Shown: positions 44,999 to 54,725, numbered from the stretch's first letter. The stretch: 64,000 nucleotides of DNA from JAKPAM01 sp047601745 (GCA_047601745.1 JASGIS010000001.1:5456001-5520000); one strand, 5' to 3'. Numbers and translations: made by a program. The notes: a model not told the origin generated them from the letters alone.

Positions 44999-46264
44999 CT
45001 ACGGGCAGCCCCGGATCGTCGCCGGCGGCACGTGGACGACGCCCGACATCAGGCGCCTGGCCGTGCGCGACAGCACGGCCTTGTCCAGCCGCCATTGTCC
45101 GTCCGGCGACGACACCTCGGCGCCGACGGCCAGCACGCCGGCGGCGTGGCCGATGCGCGTGGCCAGCGACGGCAGCACGCGCACGAGTTCGTTGACCAGG
45201 CTGCCCGGCAGGGCCGCCGCCGCGGCCAGCGCGATCGAGACGTCGACCGGCATCGCGGCGTCGACGCGGCCGCCGACGAACAGCCGGGCCAGCAGATCGA
45301 TCCGCTCGGCCGGCACGTCGACGCCGGTCGTCGCCCGATAAGCGGCCGGACGATCGACCCAGACCAGCACCGGCACGCGCGGCGAGCGGAGTGCCGCCTG
45401 CGCCGCGTCGTCGACCAGACCGATCCGCACGGCCGCCGCGGCGCGCACGGCCTCGAGCCGCTCGATCTGCGCGCCCTTGCGCGCCAGCGCCGCAGGCTTC
45501 TCGCGGCCGGTCATCCGCAGCGCCGACGCGCGCACGAATACGGTCGGACACGCGCCGCCGATCAACGTCGCCGCGATCGCGCCCAGCCCCGGCACGTCCA
45601 GCGTCTCCTGCACGCGCGCGGTCGGCAGCAGCGGCAACGATGCGACGACCCGATCGTCGTCGCGGCCCCGCGCCTCGTCGGGTTCGACCAGCGCGCAGCG
45701 GCCGCCGGCCGGCGGCCGCAGTTCCAGGCGGATCTCGGCGCCGGCGAACGGCACGCCATCCTCCTCGAAGCAGCCCTCCTCGACGACCTGGCCTTCGCGG
45801 ACCGGGACGAAGGCGTCGATGCGCTGGCCGCGCGCCGGATGCCAGATCCGGACACGGCACAGGCCATCGGCCGGCGCGACCAGCCCGGCCGCGATCGCGG
45901 CGGGTCCGACGGCGGCCAGCAGATGACTGCACTGCACTGAGAAATCGATCCGCGCCTCGTCGATCGCCACGGCACCGACCAGCACGTCGACGTCGCAGTC
46001 GTCGCGCAGCGACGGCGACAGGATCACGATCCGGCTGGTGGCCGACGTCGCGCCGCCGACGCCGTCGAGTTGCCCGCCGAACCGGTCCGGACTGCCGAGC
46101 ACGCGCAGCAGCAGCGCGTCGCGCCGATCGACGTGGATCGGCAGATCGGCCGCCAGGAAGAACACGCCCTTGCGGCGTCCGCCCCGCATCAGCACGGCCG
46201 GTATCGTCGACGGCGAGTCGCGCGACCCGCGCGCCGCGGCCGCCGGAACGGACAGGCGATCCAT
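44999..46264 (-). CDS. PrpF-like isomerase with altered signature
   Basis: A 421-aa protein of the PrpF (2-methylaconitate cis-trans isomerase / oxalomesaconate tautomerase) family, two DapF-like halves. The N-terminus TIPAVLMRGGRRKGVFFLAA aligns with the usual MRGGTSKGVFF, but the Thr-Ser pair is Arg-Arg. Later parts such as SRIVILSPS, VLVGAVAIDEARIDFSVQCS with its Cys, and LATRIGHAAGVLAVGA fit the family. Its ATG overlaps the trmJ stop (TGATG), so it is coupled to an RNA methyltransferase with which it shares no pathway. The reaction is uncertain given the changed motif and lack of prpBCD nearby. Confidence 0.8.
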   Translation of the reverse strand: MDRLSVPAAAARGSRDSPSTIPAVLMRGGRRKGVFFLAADLPIHVDRRDALLLRVLGSPDRFGGQLDGVGGATSATSRIVILSPSLRDDCDVDVLVGAVAIDEARIDFSVQCSHLLAAVGPAAIAAGLVAPADGLCRVRIWHPARGQRIDAFVPVREGQVVEEGCFEEDGVPFAGAEIRLELRPPAGGRCALVEPDEARGRDDDRVVASLPLLPTARVQETLDVPGLGAIAATLIGGACPTVFVRASALRMTGREKPAALARKGAQIERLEAVRAAAAVRIGLVDDAAQAALRSPRVPVLVWVDRPAAYRATTGVDVPAERIDLLARLFVGGRVDAAMPVDVSIALAAAAALPGSLVNELVRVLPSLATRIGHAAGVLAVGAEVSSPDGQWRLDKAVLSRTARRLMSGVVHVPPATIRGCP

Positions 46265-47109
46265 CAGGAACCGGGCCGGCCTTGCCGGGGGGGTTGCGGC
46301 GATTCGATCAGCCGGCACAGGCCGCGCAGCAGCCGGACCTCGTCGACCTCGAGGCGCGCGCGGCCGAACAACCGCCGCAGCCGCGCCATCAGCTTCTTCG
46401 GGTGGGCCGGATCGAGGAAGCCGATCCTCACCAGCGCGCGCTCGAAGTGCTGGAAGAACTGCTCGACATCCTGCTGCGGGGCGCGCACGGTCGCCGTCGG
46501 ATCGCCGGCCGCCGCTCCGACATCGGCTCCGGCCTCGACATCGACATCGCTCCTGACAGCCATCCCGGCGCCCGCCGCGTCCGCCGGCACGCGTCGCATC
46601 ACCGTGCGGCGCAGTTCGTAGGCGATCACCTGCACGGCCTGGGCCAGGTTCAGCGAGTTGTAGTCGGACTCGCCCGGAATCGCGCACAGCAACTGGCAGC
46701 GGCCGGCATCGGTGATCGACAGGCCGGTGCGCTCGGGCCCGAAGACCAGCGCGACCTGGTGCGCGTCCGCCTGCTGCAGCTCATCGACGACCGCCGCGCA
46801 GGCGGCGTCGGGATCGCACAGCGGCGGCCCGAACTCGCGCGCGTCGGCGCTGATCGCCACCGCGAGCGTCACGTCGGCCAGCGCCTCGTCCAGCGACGCG
46901 CAGACACGCGCCGCGTCGAGCACGTCGGCGGCGCCCGACGACAGCGCGCGCGCCTGCGAGTCGTGCAGCACGTCGGCCCGCACGGGGTCCACGAGCACGA
47001 GCCGGCGCAGGCCCATCACGCGCATCGCCCGCGCGCACGCGCCGACGTTGCCAGGATGGCTGGGCTGGACGAGCACCACGCGGATGCGGTCACGCAGCCC
47101 GTCGGGCAT
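46264..47109 (-). CDS. trmJ: tRNA (cytidine/uridine-32-2'-O)-methyltransferase
   Basis: A 281-aa SPOUT methyltransferase. The TrmH-like knot is IRVVLVQPSHPGNVGACARA, LVFGPERTGLSITDAGRCQL and SLNLAQAVQVIAYELRR. The C-terminal extension typical of TrmJ follows (DVEQFFQHFERALVRIGFLD, KLMARLRRLFGRARL), after a non-conserved Asp/Ala/Val-rich insert near residues 190-220. The start MPDGLRDRIR at 47109 is preferred to 47205. It diverges from suhB, the usual trmJ-suhB neighbourhood; cysE also lies downstream, a common grouping. Confidence 0.94.
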   Translation of the reverse strand: MPDGLRDRIRVVLVQPSHPGNVGACARAMRVMGLRRLVLVDPVRADVLHDSQARALSSGAADVLDAARVCASLDEALADVTLAVAISADAREFGPPLCDPDAACAAVVDELQQADAHQVALVFGPERTGLSITDAGRCQLLCAIPGESDYNSLNLAQAVQVIAYELRRTVMRRVPADAAGAGMAVRSDVDVEAGADVGAAAGDPTATVRAPQQDVEQFFQHFERALVRIGFLDPAHPKKLMARLRRLFGRARLEVDEVRLLRGLCRLIESPQPPRQGRPGS

Positions 47110-47286
47110 GTCGCGATGGAGCCGGACGGAAGGAATGCTCACGGAAAGGACGGAATGCAGGAACGGCGGACGGGACAGCAACGAAACGGGAAGCGGAACC
47201 AGCACGAGGCGGGAACGAAACGCGACGGGATCGAAGCCGTGGGCAGCGGGTTTCCCTTAGAATGGCGTGTTTTCCAAGGGCTCGCC

Positions 47287-48123
47287 ATGCACCCGATGCT
47301 TGTAGTCGCGACGAAAGCCGCGCGTCGCGCCGGCCGGATCATCACCCGCGCCGCCGACGATATCGATACCGTCAAAGTCACCCGCAAACAGCAGAACGAC
47401 TTCGTCACCGAGGTCGACCGCGTGTCGGAACAGGAGATCATCGACAACCTGCTGTCCGCTTACCCCGATCACGCGATTCTAGCAGAGGAGTCCGGCATCA
47501 CGATGGGCCCGCGCGCCGGCGACAGGCCCGCCGACCTGTCGCAGGCCGAGCACATCTGGATCATCGATCCGCTGGACGGCACGACCAACTTCATCCACGG
47601 CCTGCCGCAGTACGCGATCTCGATCGCGCTGATGGAGCGCGGCGTGATCACGCAGGGCCTGGTCTACGATCCGAACCGCGACGAGCTGTTCACCGCGACC
47701 AAGGGCCGCGGCGCGTTCCTGAACGACCGCCGGATCCGCGTGTCGCGGCGCACGCGCATCGACGAGGCGCTGATCGGCACCGGCTTTCCGTACCGCAAGC
47801 TCGACCAGCTCGACGCGTACATGGCGATGATGAAGGTGATGATCGAGCGCACGGCCGGCCTGCGCCGTCCGGGCGCCGCCGCGCTCGACCTCGCTTATGT
47901 CGCGGCCGGCCGCTACGACGGCTTCTTCGAGATGGGGCTGGCGCCGTGGGATCTGGCGGCCGGCTCGCTGCTGGTCGCCGAGGCCGGCGGCATGGTCGCC
48001 GATTTCGACGGCGAGGCGCGTTATCTGGCCAGCGGCGACATCGTCGCGGCCACGCCCAAGGTGTTCGGCATGATGCTGCCGCTGCTGGCCAACGCGCGGC
48101 AAGGCGTACCGGGCACCCGCTGA
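47287..48123 (+). CDS. suhB: Inositol-1-monophosphatase family protein
   Basis: A 278-aa Mg-dependent phosphatase, SuhB type, also known as a ribosome-assembly and antitermination factor. It starts MHPMLVVATKAARRAGRIIT. Metal-binding motifs are FVTEVDRVSEQEI, ILAEESG, IWIIDPLDGTTNFIHGLP and LAPWDLAAGSLLVAEAGG. All are intact. It faces trmJ across 177 bp and is followed 30 bp later by the AidB-like gene. Confidence 0.97.
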   Translation: MHPMLVVATKAARRAGRIITRAADDIDTVKVTRKQQNDFVTEVDRVSEQEIIDNLLSAYPDHAILAEESGITMGPRAGDRPADLSQAEHIWIIDPLDGTTNFIHGLPQYAISIALMERGVITQGLVYDPNRDELFTATKGRGAFLNDRRIRVSRRTRIDEALIGTGFPYRKLDQLDAYMAMMKVMIERTAGLRRPGAAALDLAYVAAGRYDGFFEMGLAPWDLAAGSLLVAEAGGMVADFDGEARYLASGDIVAATPKVFGMMLPLLANARQGVPGTR

Positions 48124-48153
48124 CCAACGCCGGACGACCGAGAGGAGATCGAC

Positions 48154-49824
48154 GTGGAGAACGACGTGGAGCAGACCTGGCAGGGACAGACCCATGAAGT
48201 GCGCAACGTCGTGCCGGAGCTGTCCGGCTACAACGTCTATACGACCGACGTCGCGCTGATGGCCGCGGTCGAGCGGGCCGGCGCGGCCGCGCACCATGCG
48301 GAACTGAGCGATTACGGTGCCCGGCTGGGCAGCGCCGAGACGATCCGGATGGCCGAGGAGGCCAACCACTTCAAGCCCGAGCTGCAGACGTTCGACCGGC
48401 AGGGACGGCGGCTCGACCGCGTCGATTTCCATCCGTCGTGGCACGGCGTGATGCGGATGCTGCGCGAACAGCAACTGGTGTCGCAACCGTTCTCCGATCC
48501 GCGTCCGGGCGCCTGGGCCGCGTACGCGGCGGGCTTCTCGATGCACGGCCAGATCGAGGCCGGTTCGCAGTGCCCGACGTCGATGACGTTCGCGTGCATT
48601 CCGGTCCTCAAGAAGGATCCGGCGCTGTTCGCCAGGCTGGAACCCAAGCTGTACTCGCGGGTCTACGATGCGCGCGACCTGCCGATCGAGCAGAAGGACT
48701 CGATCCTGATCGGCATGGGCATGACCGAAAAGCAAGGCGGCTCGGACGTGCGCGCGAACACCACGCGGGCCGAGCCGGTCCGCGGCGAAGGCCCGGGCGG
48801 CGATTATCTGCTGACCGGCCACAAGTGGTTCTTCTCGGCGCCGATGTGCGACGCGCACCTGGTCGTCGCGCGCACCGACAGCGGCTTCTCGTGCTTCTTC
48901 GTGCCGCGCTACCGGCCCGACGGCAGCAAGAACCCGATCCACATCCAGCGCCTGAAGGACAAGATCGGCAACCGTTCGAACTCGAGCAGCGAGGTCGAGT
49001 TCCACGGCGCCTGGGGCCGGATGATCGGCGACGAAGGGCGCGGCATCCCGACGATCATCGAGATGGCCACGTACACGCGGCTGAACTGCGTGATGGGCAG
49101 CACGGGCCTGATCCGCCAGTGCGTCGTGCAGGCGATCGACTACGCGCGCCAGCGGATGGCGTTCGGCAGGCACCTGGCCGACCAGCCGCTGATGCGCAAC
49201 GTGCTGGCCGACATGGCGCTCGAGAGCGAGGCGGCCACGCTGCTGATGATGCGGCTGACCGAGGCGTTCGCGCGGGCCGACGACGATCCGGTGCAGCGCG
49301 CGTTCAAACGCATCGTCACGCCGGCGGCCAAGATGTGGGTGGCCAAGCGCAGCATCGAGCTGTCGGCCGAGGCGATGGAAGTGTTCGGCGGCAACGGCTA
49401 CATGGACGAGGGCCCGATGGGCCGGCTCTATCGCGAGACGCCGGTGATCTCGATCTGGGAAGGCTCGGGCAACGTCATGGGCCTGGACATGCTGCGGGCG
49501 ATCAGCCGCGAGCCCGACGCGATGATCGCGCTGCTCGACGATCTGACCTGCCGGCACGGCGACGACCGCTCGCTGCGCGGGACGCTGACCGCGATGCGCT
49601 CGGCGATGACCGGCGGCGACAGCGAGGAGATCGAGTCGGCCGCGCGGCGCCACGCGCAGCGGCTGGTGCTGCTGGTACAGGCCGGCCTGCTGCGCGAGCA
49701 TGCGCCCGAGTTCGTCGCCGATGCGTTCATCGAGAGCCGCTTCGACCGCGAATGCGGACGGATCTACGGCTGCCTGCCGCGACACGAATCGCATCACGCG
49801 ATCATCGACCGGGCCTGGCACTGA
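48154..49824 (+). CDS. aidB: AidB-like acyl-CoA dehydrogenase family protein
   Basis: A 556-aa flavoprotein. Early segments (ELSGYNVYTTDVALMAAVER, MTEKQGGSDVRANTTRA, LTGHKWFFSAPMCDAHLVVA) and EAMEVFGGNGYMDEGPMGRL match the AidB branch, which is induced by alkylation and binds DNA, rather than a catabolic dehydrogenase. AidB has a C-terminal extension as here (ESRFDRECGRIYGCLP). Starts at GTG 48154 with AGAGGAG before it. Downstream of suhB on the same strand and convergent with the efflux operon. Isovaleryl-CoA dehydrogenase activity is possible but weak in E. coli AidB. Confidence 0.9.
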   Translation: MENDVEQTWQGQTHEVRNVVPELSGYNVYTTDVALMAAVERAGAAAHHAELSDYGARLGSAETIRMAEEANHFKPELQTFDRQGRRLDRVDFHPSWHGVMRMLREQQLVSQPFSDPRPGAWAAYAAGFSMHGQIEAGSQCPTSMTFACIPVLKKDPALFARLEPKLYSRVYDARDLPIEQKDSILIGMGMTEKQGGSDVRANTTRAEPVRGEGPGGDYLLTGHKWFFSAPMCDAHLVVARTDSGFSCFFVPRYRPDGSKNPIHIQRLKDKIGNRSNSSSEVEFHGAWGRMIGDEGRGIPTIIEMATYTRLNCVMGSTGLIRQCVVQAIDYARQRMAFGRHLADQPLMRNVLADMALESEAATLLMMRLTEAFARADDDPVQRAFKRIVTPAAKMWVAKRSIELSAEAMEVFGGNGYMDEGPMGRLYRETPVISIWEGSGNVMGLDMLRAISREPDAMIALLDDLTCRHGDDRSLRGTLTAMRSAMTGGDSEEIESAARRHAQRLVLLVQAGLLREHAPEFVADAFIESRFDRECGRIYGCLPRHESHHAIIDRAWH

Positions 49825-49837
49825 AACGGGCCCGGCG

Positions 49838-51409
49838 CTAAGGGCCCGCGGTCGCCTCGGCGATCGACCAGCCGCCGCCGAGCGACCGATACAAGGCCAG
49901 CGCCGCGTGCGACTGCGCGATGCGCAGCGCGATCTCTTCGTCCTCGGCGAGCTGCAGCGCGCGCTGCGCGGTCAACAAGGTCAGCATCGACTCGGCGCCG
50001 GCCCGATAGCGCGACTCGGCCAGCCGCAGCGACTCGCGCGCCAGCGCCAGTTCGTCGGCCTGCACGCGCGCCTGGCGCCGATAACCGTCGCGCTGGTTCA
50101 GCGCCGCCTGCACGTCGGCGAACGCGGCGACGACCGTCTTGCGGTAAACCTGCAGCGACTGCTCGCGCTGCGCGATCGTCAGCGCGACCTGGCTCCGTCG
50201 GCGCCCGCCGTCGAAGACCGGCGCGACCAGGCTCGCCGCCAGCGAGTACAGCGGACGATCGAACCACGACAGCAGCCGCTCGCCGCCGCTGCCCAGGCCG
50301 GCGCCCAGCATCAGCGACGGTCGCAGCGCCGCCCGGGCCGCCTGCACGTCGGCATCGGCGGCCGCCAGCTCGGCCTCGGCCCGCGCCAGGTCCGGGCGGC
50401 GATCGAGCAGCGACGACGGCACGCCGGCCGGCACCGACGGGATCGACACGCTCGCCAGCGAATCGGTGGCGAGCACGACCGGTTCGCCGAGACCGAGCAG
50501 CGTCGCGAGCGCCAGTCGGGCATCGACCTGCTGCTGCGCGAACCGCAGCACCGCGCGCGCCTGCGCGGCGACCAGCCGACGCTGCTGCGCGACGTCGAGC
50601 GCCGTCGCGTGCCCGGCGCGCATCCGCGCCTCGACCAGGTCGAGCAACCGCTGCGCGCTGTGCCGGTTCGCGTCGGCGATCCGCTCGCGCTGCGCGGTGC
50701 CGACCGCCAGCAGCCAGCAGCGCGCCACCTCGGCGATGACCGTCAGCTCGACCGTGCGGCGATCGAACTCGCTGGCCAGTTCGGCGGCGAACGCGGCGCG
50801 GCGGGTCGCGTCCAGCCGCCCCCACAGATCGACCTCGTAACGCGCGGCGAGCCCCAGCGCGAAGCCGTCGACGATGCGCTCGTCGCCGTCGCGCGAACCG
50901 CCGGGCGCCGCGACGCGGGTCGCCTCGGCGCTCGCGTCGACGACCGGCCGCAGCCCGGCGGCGGCGATGCCGCTGCGTGCCCTCGCCTGCGCGACGCGCG
51001 CCGCCGCCGCCGCGACGTCGTGGTTGGCCGCCCGCGCCCGCGCGATCAGCGCGTCGAGCTCGGCGCTGCCGAACGCCCGCCACCAGTCGGCATCAAGGCG
51101 ATCGGCGTCCGGAGGATCGGACGCCCGGCGCCCGACATCCGCGCGATCGGGCCGATGATCGGCGTCCTGTCCGGCGACGCCGCGCGGATCGACGTCAGCG
51201 GCCGATTCGACGTCGCCGGACGCCGCCCAGCGCACCGGCACGGCCACGCCGGCCCGCGCCGCGGCCGCCGGCGCCCGATGGCCCGGAGACCGGCCGCCAT
51301 TCGCGCCGGTATGCGCGCCGGAATGTGCGTCGACGGGCGCGAGCGCCGTACAGGCGCCGATCGGCAGCAGCACCGCGCCGGCCAGCGCGAACGCGATCAC
51401 CCGCCTCAT
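49838..51409 (-). CDS. NodT-type outer-membrane efflux lipoprotein (TolC-like)
   Basis: A 523-aa outer-membrane factor. The start MRRVIAFALAGAVLLPIGAC has a lipobox ending IGAC (Cys about 20). A Pro/Asp-rich linker of about 90 residues precedes DWWRAFGSAELDALIARARA, where the two OEP repeats begin. Long coiled helices and SSLLDRRPDLARAEAELAAA are NodT/OprM features. Its ATG overlaps the macB stop (ATGA). It would provide the exit duct for the MacAB-type pump encoded upstream. It forms the last gene of the TonB receptor-macA-macB series. Confidence 0.94.
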   Translation of the reverse strand: MRRVIAFALAGAVLLPIGACTALAPVDAHSGAHTGANGGRSPGHRAPAAAARAGVAVPVRWAASGDVESAADVDPRGVAGQDADHRPDRADVGRRASDPPDADRLDADWWRAFGSAELDALIARARAANHDVAAAAARVAQARARSGIAAAGLRPVVDASAEATRVAAPGGSRDGDERIVDGFALGLAARYEVDLWGRLDATRRAAFAAELASEFDRRTVELTVIAEVARCWLLAVGTAQRERIADANRHSAQRLLDLVEARMRAGHATALDVAQQRRLVAAQARAVLRFAQQQVDARLALATLLGLGEPVVLATDSLASVSIPSVPAGVPSSLLDRRPDLARAEAELAAADADVQAARAALRPSLMLGAGLGSGGERLLSWFDRPLYSLAASLVAPVFDGGRRRSQVALTIAQREQSLQVYRKTVVAAFADVQAALNQRDGYRRQARVQADELALARESLRLAESRYRAGAESMLTLLTAQRALQLAEDEEIALRIAQSHAALALYRSLGGGWSIAEATAGP

Positions 51410-53547
51410 GCCGGTCCCGCCAGCGCGACGACCGGATCGAGCCGCGCCGCGGTGCGCGCCGGCAGATAGCCGAAGACCAGACCGGTCGCCAACGCGCACG
51501 CGAACGCCGCCAGCATCGCGCTGACCGAGAACACGATCGGCACGCCAACCGCGATCAGCGCACCGCCGATCGCCAGGCCGCCGGCGACGCCGGCCGTGCC
51601 GCCGACCAGCGTCACCAGCATCGCCTCGCCGAGGAACTGGCGCAGGATGTCGCGCTCGCGCGCGCCGGTGGCGACGCGGATGCCGATCTCGCGCGTGCGC
51701 TCCTTGACGGTCATCAGCATCACGTTCATCACGCCGATGCCGCCGACCAGCAGCGACACCGCGGCGACCAGCCCCAGCATCGTCGTGACGCTGCGCCGCA
51801 TCGCCGATTCGGCCTGCAGACGCGCGGCCGCGTTGCCGATCGCGAAGTCCTCGCGGCCATGGCGCGCGGCCAGCACGCGCCGCATGCCGGCCTCGGCCTC
51901 GGCGACCGCTTCGGACGACGCCGCCTCGACGACGACGTAGTCGGGCTGCGTTTGCGTGCGATAGACGCGCGCGCGGCCGGCGTGATACGGGATGAACACC
52001 ATCGCGTCGTAGTTCTGCGAGCCCGAATCGGCACCGCGCTCGCTCATCACGCCGATGACCTCGAACGGCGAGTTGCCGATCAGCAGTTGCCGGCCGCGCG
52101 GATCGGGCTCGTCCGGAAAGAACTGCCGGCGCGCGGCATGGCCGAGCACGACCAGCGGCGTCAACGACAGGTCTTCGGCGTCGGTGAAATAGCGGCCCAG
52201 CGCGACCGGCCAGTGATGGACGTCGGTCATCTGCCGGCTCGATGCGAACACGTAGATCTCGCGGTCGACGTTGCCGTGGCGCACCGGAATCGGGTCGCCG
52301 ATCACCGGCATCACGGCGCTGATCGCCGGCAGCGCGCGCAGCGCGTCGAGATCGTCGTCGCTCAGTTGCCCGGCCGGGCCGCCGGTGGCCGGCGCCGCGC
52401 TGCCCACGTACATGATGCGCGTGCCCATCGCGCCGATCTGCGCGACGACCTTCTGCCGGGCCCCCTCGCCGATCGCCATCATCACGATGACCGATGCGAC
52501 GCCGATGACGATCCCCAGCAGCGTCAGCCCGGTCCGCGTGCGGTTCAGCCGCATGCCGCGCCACGCGGTGCGCAGCGATTCGGTCAGGCTCTCGCGCCAG
52601 CCCGGACCCCGATCGTCGCGGGCCCGGCGGCTCGGTGAAAACGGCGGCGCCGCCTGGTCCGCCTGGTCCGCCTGGTCCGCCTGGTCCGCCTGGTCCGCCT
52701 GGTCTGCCTGGTCTGCCTGGTCTCCCTGGTCTCCTTGGTCCCCTTGGCCCTCCCGATCCGCCTGCTCCTCCCGGCCCTCCCTGCCCTCGTTCGACGCGAT
52801 CGCACGCTCGCCGCCGCCGGGCACCGCCGCGCCATCGGCGACGATCCGGCCGTCGCGGATCTCGATGATCCGGTTCGCGCGCGCGGCGATGTCGCGGTCG
52901 TGCGTGATCAGGATCACCGTGTGGCCGGCCGCCGCCAGTTCGCCGAGCAGCCGCATGACCTCGGCCCCGCTGTGCGAGTCGAGCGCGCCGGTCGGTTCGT
53001 CGGCCAGCAGGATCCGGCCGCCGTTGACCAGCGCTCGGGCGATCGACACGCGCTGCTGCTGGCCGCCGGACAACTGCGACGGACGATGCGACAGGCGATC
53101 GCCCAGGCCCAGCCGTCCGAGCAGCGCCGCGGCCCGCCGCTCGCGCTCGGCGGCCGGCATGCCCGCGTACAGCGCCGGCACCTCGACGTTCTCGCGCGCG
53201 CTGGCCGAACCGATCAGGTGGTAACCCTGGAACACGAAGCCGAACGCTTCGCGGCGCAGCCAGGCCAGCGCCGGCCGGTCGAGCCCGGCGACGTCTTCGC
53301 CGTTGAACAGGTAGCGGCCCGCGCTCGGCCGATCGAGACAGCCGATCACGTGCATCAACGTCGACTTGCCCGAACCCGATGCGCCGACGATCGCGACGAA
53401 CTCGCCGGCCTCGATCGTCAGGTCGATGCCGTGCAGCACCTGCGTGAACGACTGGCCCGGCCGCCCGTAGTGCTTGCGCACGCCGCGCAGCGCGATCAGC
53501 GGCGGCACGGCGCCGTCGCCGCCGCCGGGCAAGGCGGCGCCTACCAT
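51406..53547 (-). CDS. macB: MacB-type ABC efflux permease/ATPase
   Basis: A 713-aa fused ABC transporter. The N-terminal ATPase has Walker A GASGSGKST, signature LSGGQQQR, Walker B ILLADEPTGALDS and the H-loop ITHDRD. The permease begins near ESLRTAWRGMRLNRTRTGLT with four helices and a large periplasmic MacB_PCD domain, ending with FtsX-like helices. An Asp-Gln-Ala/Gly tandem (52652-52750) links ATPase and membrane parts. It starts at 53547, overlapping macA by 7 bp. With macA and the TolC-like gene it forms a tripartite exporter; the TonB receptor context suggests siderophore export as in PvdRT-OpmQ. Confidence 0.95.
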   Translation of the reverse strand: MVGAALPGGGDGAVPPLIALRGVRKHYGRPGQSFTQVLHGIDLTIEAGEFVAIVGASGSGKSTLMHVIGCLDRPSAGRYLFNGEDVAGLDRPALAWLRREAFGFVFQGYHLIGSASARENVEVPALYAGMPAAERERRAAALLGRLGLGDRLSHRPSQLSGGQQQRVSIARALVNGGRILLADEPTGALDSHSGAEVMRLLGELAAAGHTVILITHDRDIAARANRIIEIRDGRIVADGAAVPGGGERAIASNEGREGREEQADREGQGDQGDQGDQADQADQADQADQADQADQADQAAPPFSPSRRARDDRGPGWRESLTESLRTAWRGMRLNRTRTGLTLLGIVIGVASVIVMMAIGEGARQKVVAQIGAMGTRIMYVGSAAPATGGPAGQLSDDDLDALRALPAISAVMPVIGDPIPVRHGNVDREIYVFASSRQMTDVHHWPVALGRYFTDAEDLSLTPLVVLGHAARRQFFPDEPDPRGRQLLIGNSPFEVIGVMSERGADSGSQNYDAMVFIPYHAGRARVYRTQTQPDYVVVEAASSEAVAEAEAGMRRVLAARHGREDFAIGNAAARLQAESAMRRSVTTMLGLVAAVSLLVGGIGVMNVMLMTVKERTREIGIRVATGARERDILRQFLGEAMLVTLVGGTAGVAGGLAIGGALIAVGVPIVFSVSAMLAAFACALATGLVFGYLPARTAARLDPVVALAGPA
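52652..52750. repeat. In-frame 9-bp repeat in macB
   Basis: Eleven contiguous nonamers, mainly gcctggtcc then gcctggtct, ccctggtct and ccttggtcc/ccc, encoding Asp-Gln-Ala/Gly on the minus strand between ATPase and permease. The first five units are perfect. Confidence 0.92.
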
Positions 53548-54719
53548 TGGATCCACCGCTCGGTCGAGGCCGCGCGCTCGGCCGTCACGACGACATCGCC
53601 CTCGCGCAGGCCGTCGGTGACCGCCGCCTTGTGGCGGCCACGCACGCCGATCGCGACCGGCCGCCACCGCAGACTGCCGTCGGCGTCGACGACCCGCACC
53701 CGATGCGCGTCGCCGTCGACCGTCAGCGCCGACAAGGGCACGGCCAGCGCGTCGGCGGCGCGCGCGACGACGAAGCTGGTCTGCGCGGTCATCTGCGGCA
53801 TCAATTCGCCGTCGCCGTTGTCGACGTCGAACAGCACGACATAAGTGACCGCCTTGGCGGCCGGCGCCGGCGTCGAGCTCGCTCGCGCCGCCTGCGGCTC
53901 GGCCACCGGCGGCGCCGGCAGCACCTGCCGCACCGTGCCGTGCCATCGGCGCGGCTTCGCTTCGGTCTGGCCGCCCAGCGTCGTGAACGACACCGGCGTC
54001 CCCTCGCGCAGCTTGCGCACGTCGGCCTCCGACACGTCGGTCCACACCGTCATCGTCGTCAGGTCGGCGATCCGCAGGATCTCCGGCGTCTGGTAAGCGG
54101 CGTTCAGCGTCTGGCCTTCGCGGGCCTGCACCGACACGACGGTGCCGCCGATCGGCGCGTAGATCCGCGTATAGCCGAGCCGGGCCTCGTCAGCCTTCAG
54201 CGTCGCCTGCGTCTGCGCGATCTGCGCGTCGATCTGCTCGATACGCGCGCTCGCCGCGGCGGCACCGGCCTGGGCGATCTGCAGGTCTTCGAGCCGCGTC
54301 GCGCCGTCGGCCTGCATCTGCCGCTGCCGGTCGAGCTGCTGGCGCGCGAGCCGGGCCTGCGCGAGCTGTTCGGCCCGCTGCGCACGCAGGCCGGCCAGTT
54401 GCGCGCGGCCGGCGTCGACCGCGGCCCGCTGCACGCTCGGATCGATCTCGACCAGCAGATCGCCGCGGACGACCTGCGCGCCTGCTGCGACATGCAGGCG
54501 CTGGATCTGGCCCGAGACCTGCGCGCCGACGTCGACGTAGCGGCGCGGCTGCAAGGTGCCGATCGCCGTCACGGTCGCCTCGACGGTCTCGCGCGCGACC
54601 CGCACCGTGTCATGGACGAGCGTCGCGCGCCCGGATCGCCAGGCGGCGACGCCGAACGCCGACGCGGCCAGCACGACGGCGGTCGTGATCGAAATCCAGC
54701 GGAACAATCGTCGGCCCAT
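53541..54719 (-). CDS. macA: MacA-type periplasmic adaptor (membrane fusion protein)
   Basis: A 392-aa adaptor. An N-terminal anchor (RWISITTAVVLAASAFGVAA) is followed by the barrel-sandwich half GTLQPRRYVDVGAQVSGQIQ, a long helical hairpin rich in Gln/Arg/Ala (residues 95-175), the second half GTVVSVQAREGQTLNA, and the beta-barrel part (LTTMTVWTDVSEADVRKLRE). Its end overlaps macB. The start lies 6 bp after the TonB receptor stop, so receptor and pump are one operon. Confidence 0.95.
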   Translation of the reverse strand: MGRRLFRWISITTAVVLAASAFGVAAWRSGRATLVHDTVRVARETVEATVTAIGTLQPRRYVDVGAQVSGQIQRLHVAAGAQVVRGDLLVEIDPSVQRAAVDAGRAQLAGLRAQRAEQLAQARLARQQLDRQRQMQADGATRLEDLQIAQAGAAAASARIEQIDAQIAQTQATLKADEARLGYTRIYAPIGGTVVSVQAREGQTLNAAYQTPEILRIADLTTMTVWTDVSEADVRKLREGTPVSFTTLGGQTEAKPRRWHGTVRQVLPAPPVAEPQAARASSTPAPAAKAVTYVVLFDVDNGDGELMPQMTAQTSFVVARAADALAVPLSALTVDGDAHRVRVVDADGSLRWRPVAIGVRGRHKAAVTDGLREGDVVVTAERAASTERWIQW

Positions 54720-54725
54720 CGTTCG

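Noticed and set aside
47479..49821. 780-codon minus-strand frame opposite suhB and the AidB-like gene
   Set aside because: His/Arg/Val-rich shadow without motifs; both plus-strand genes are well supported.
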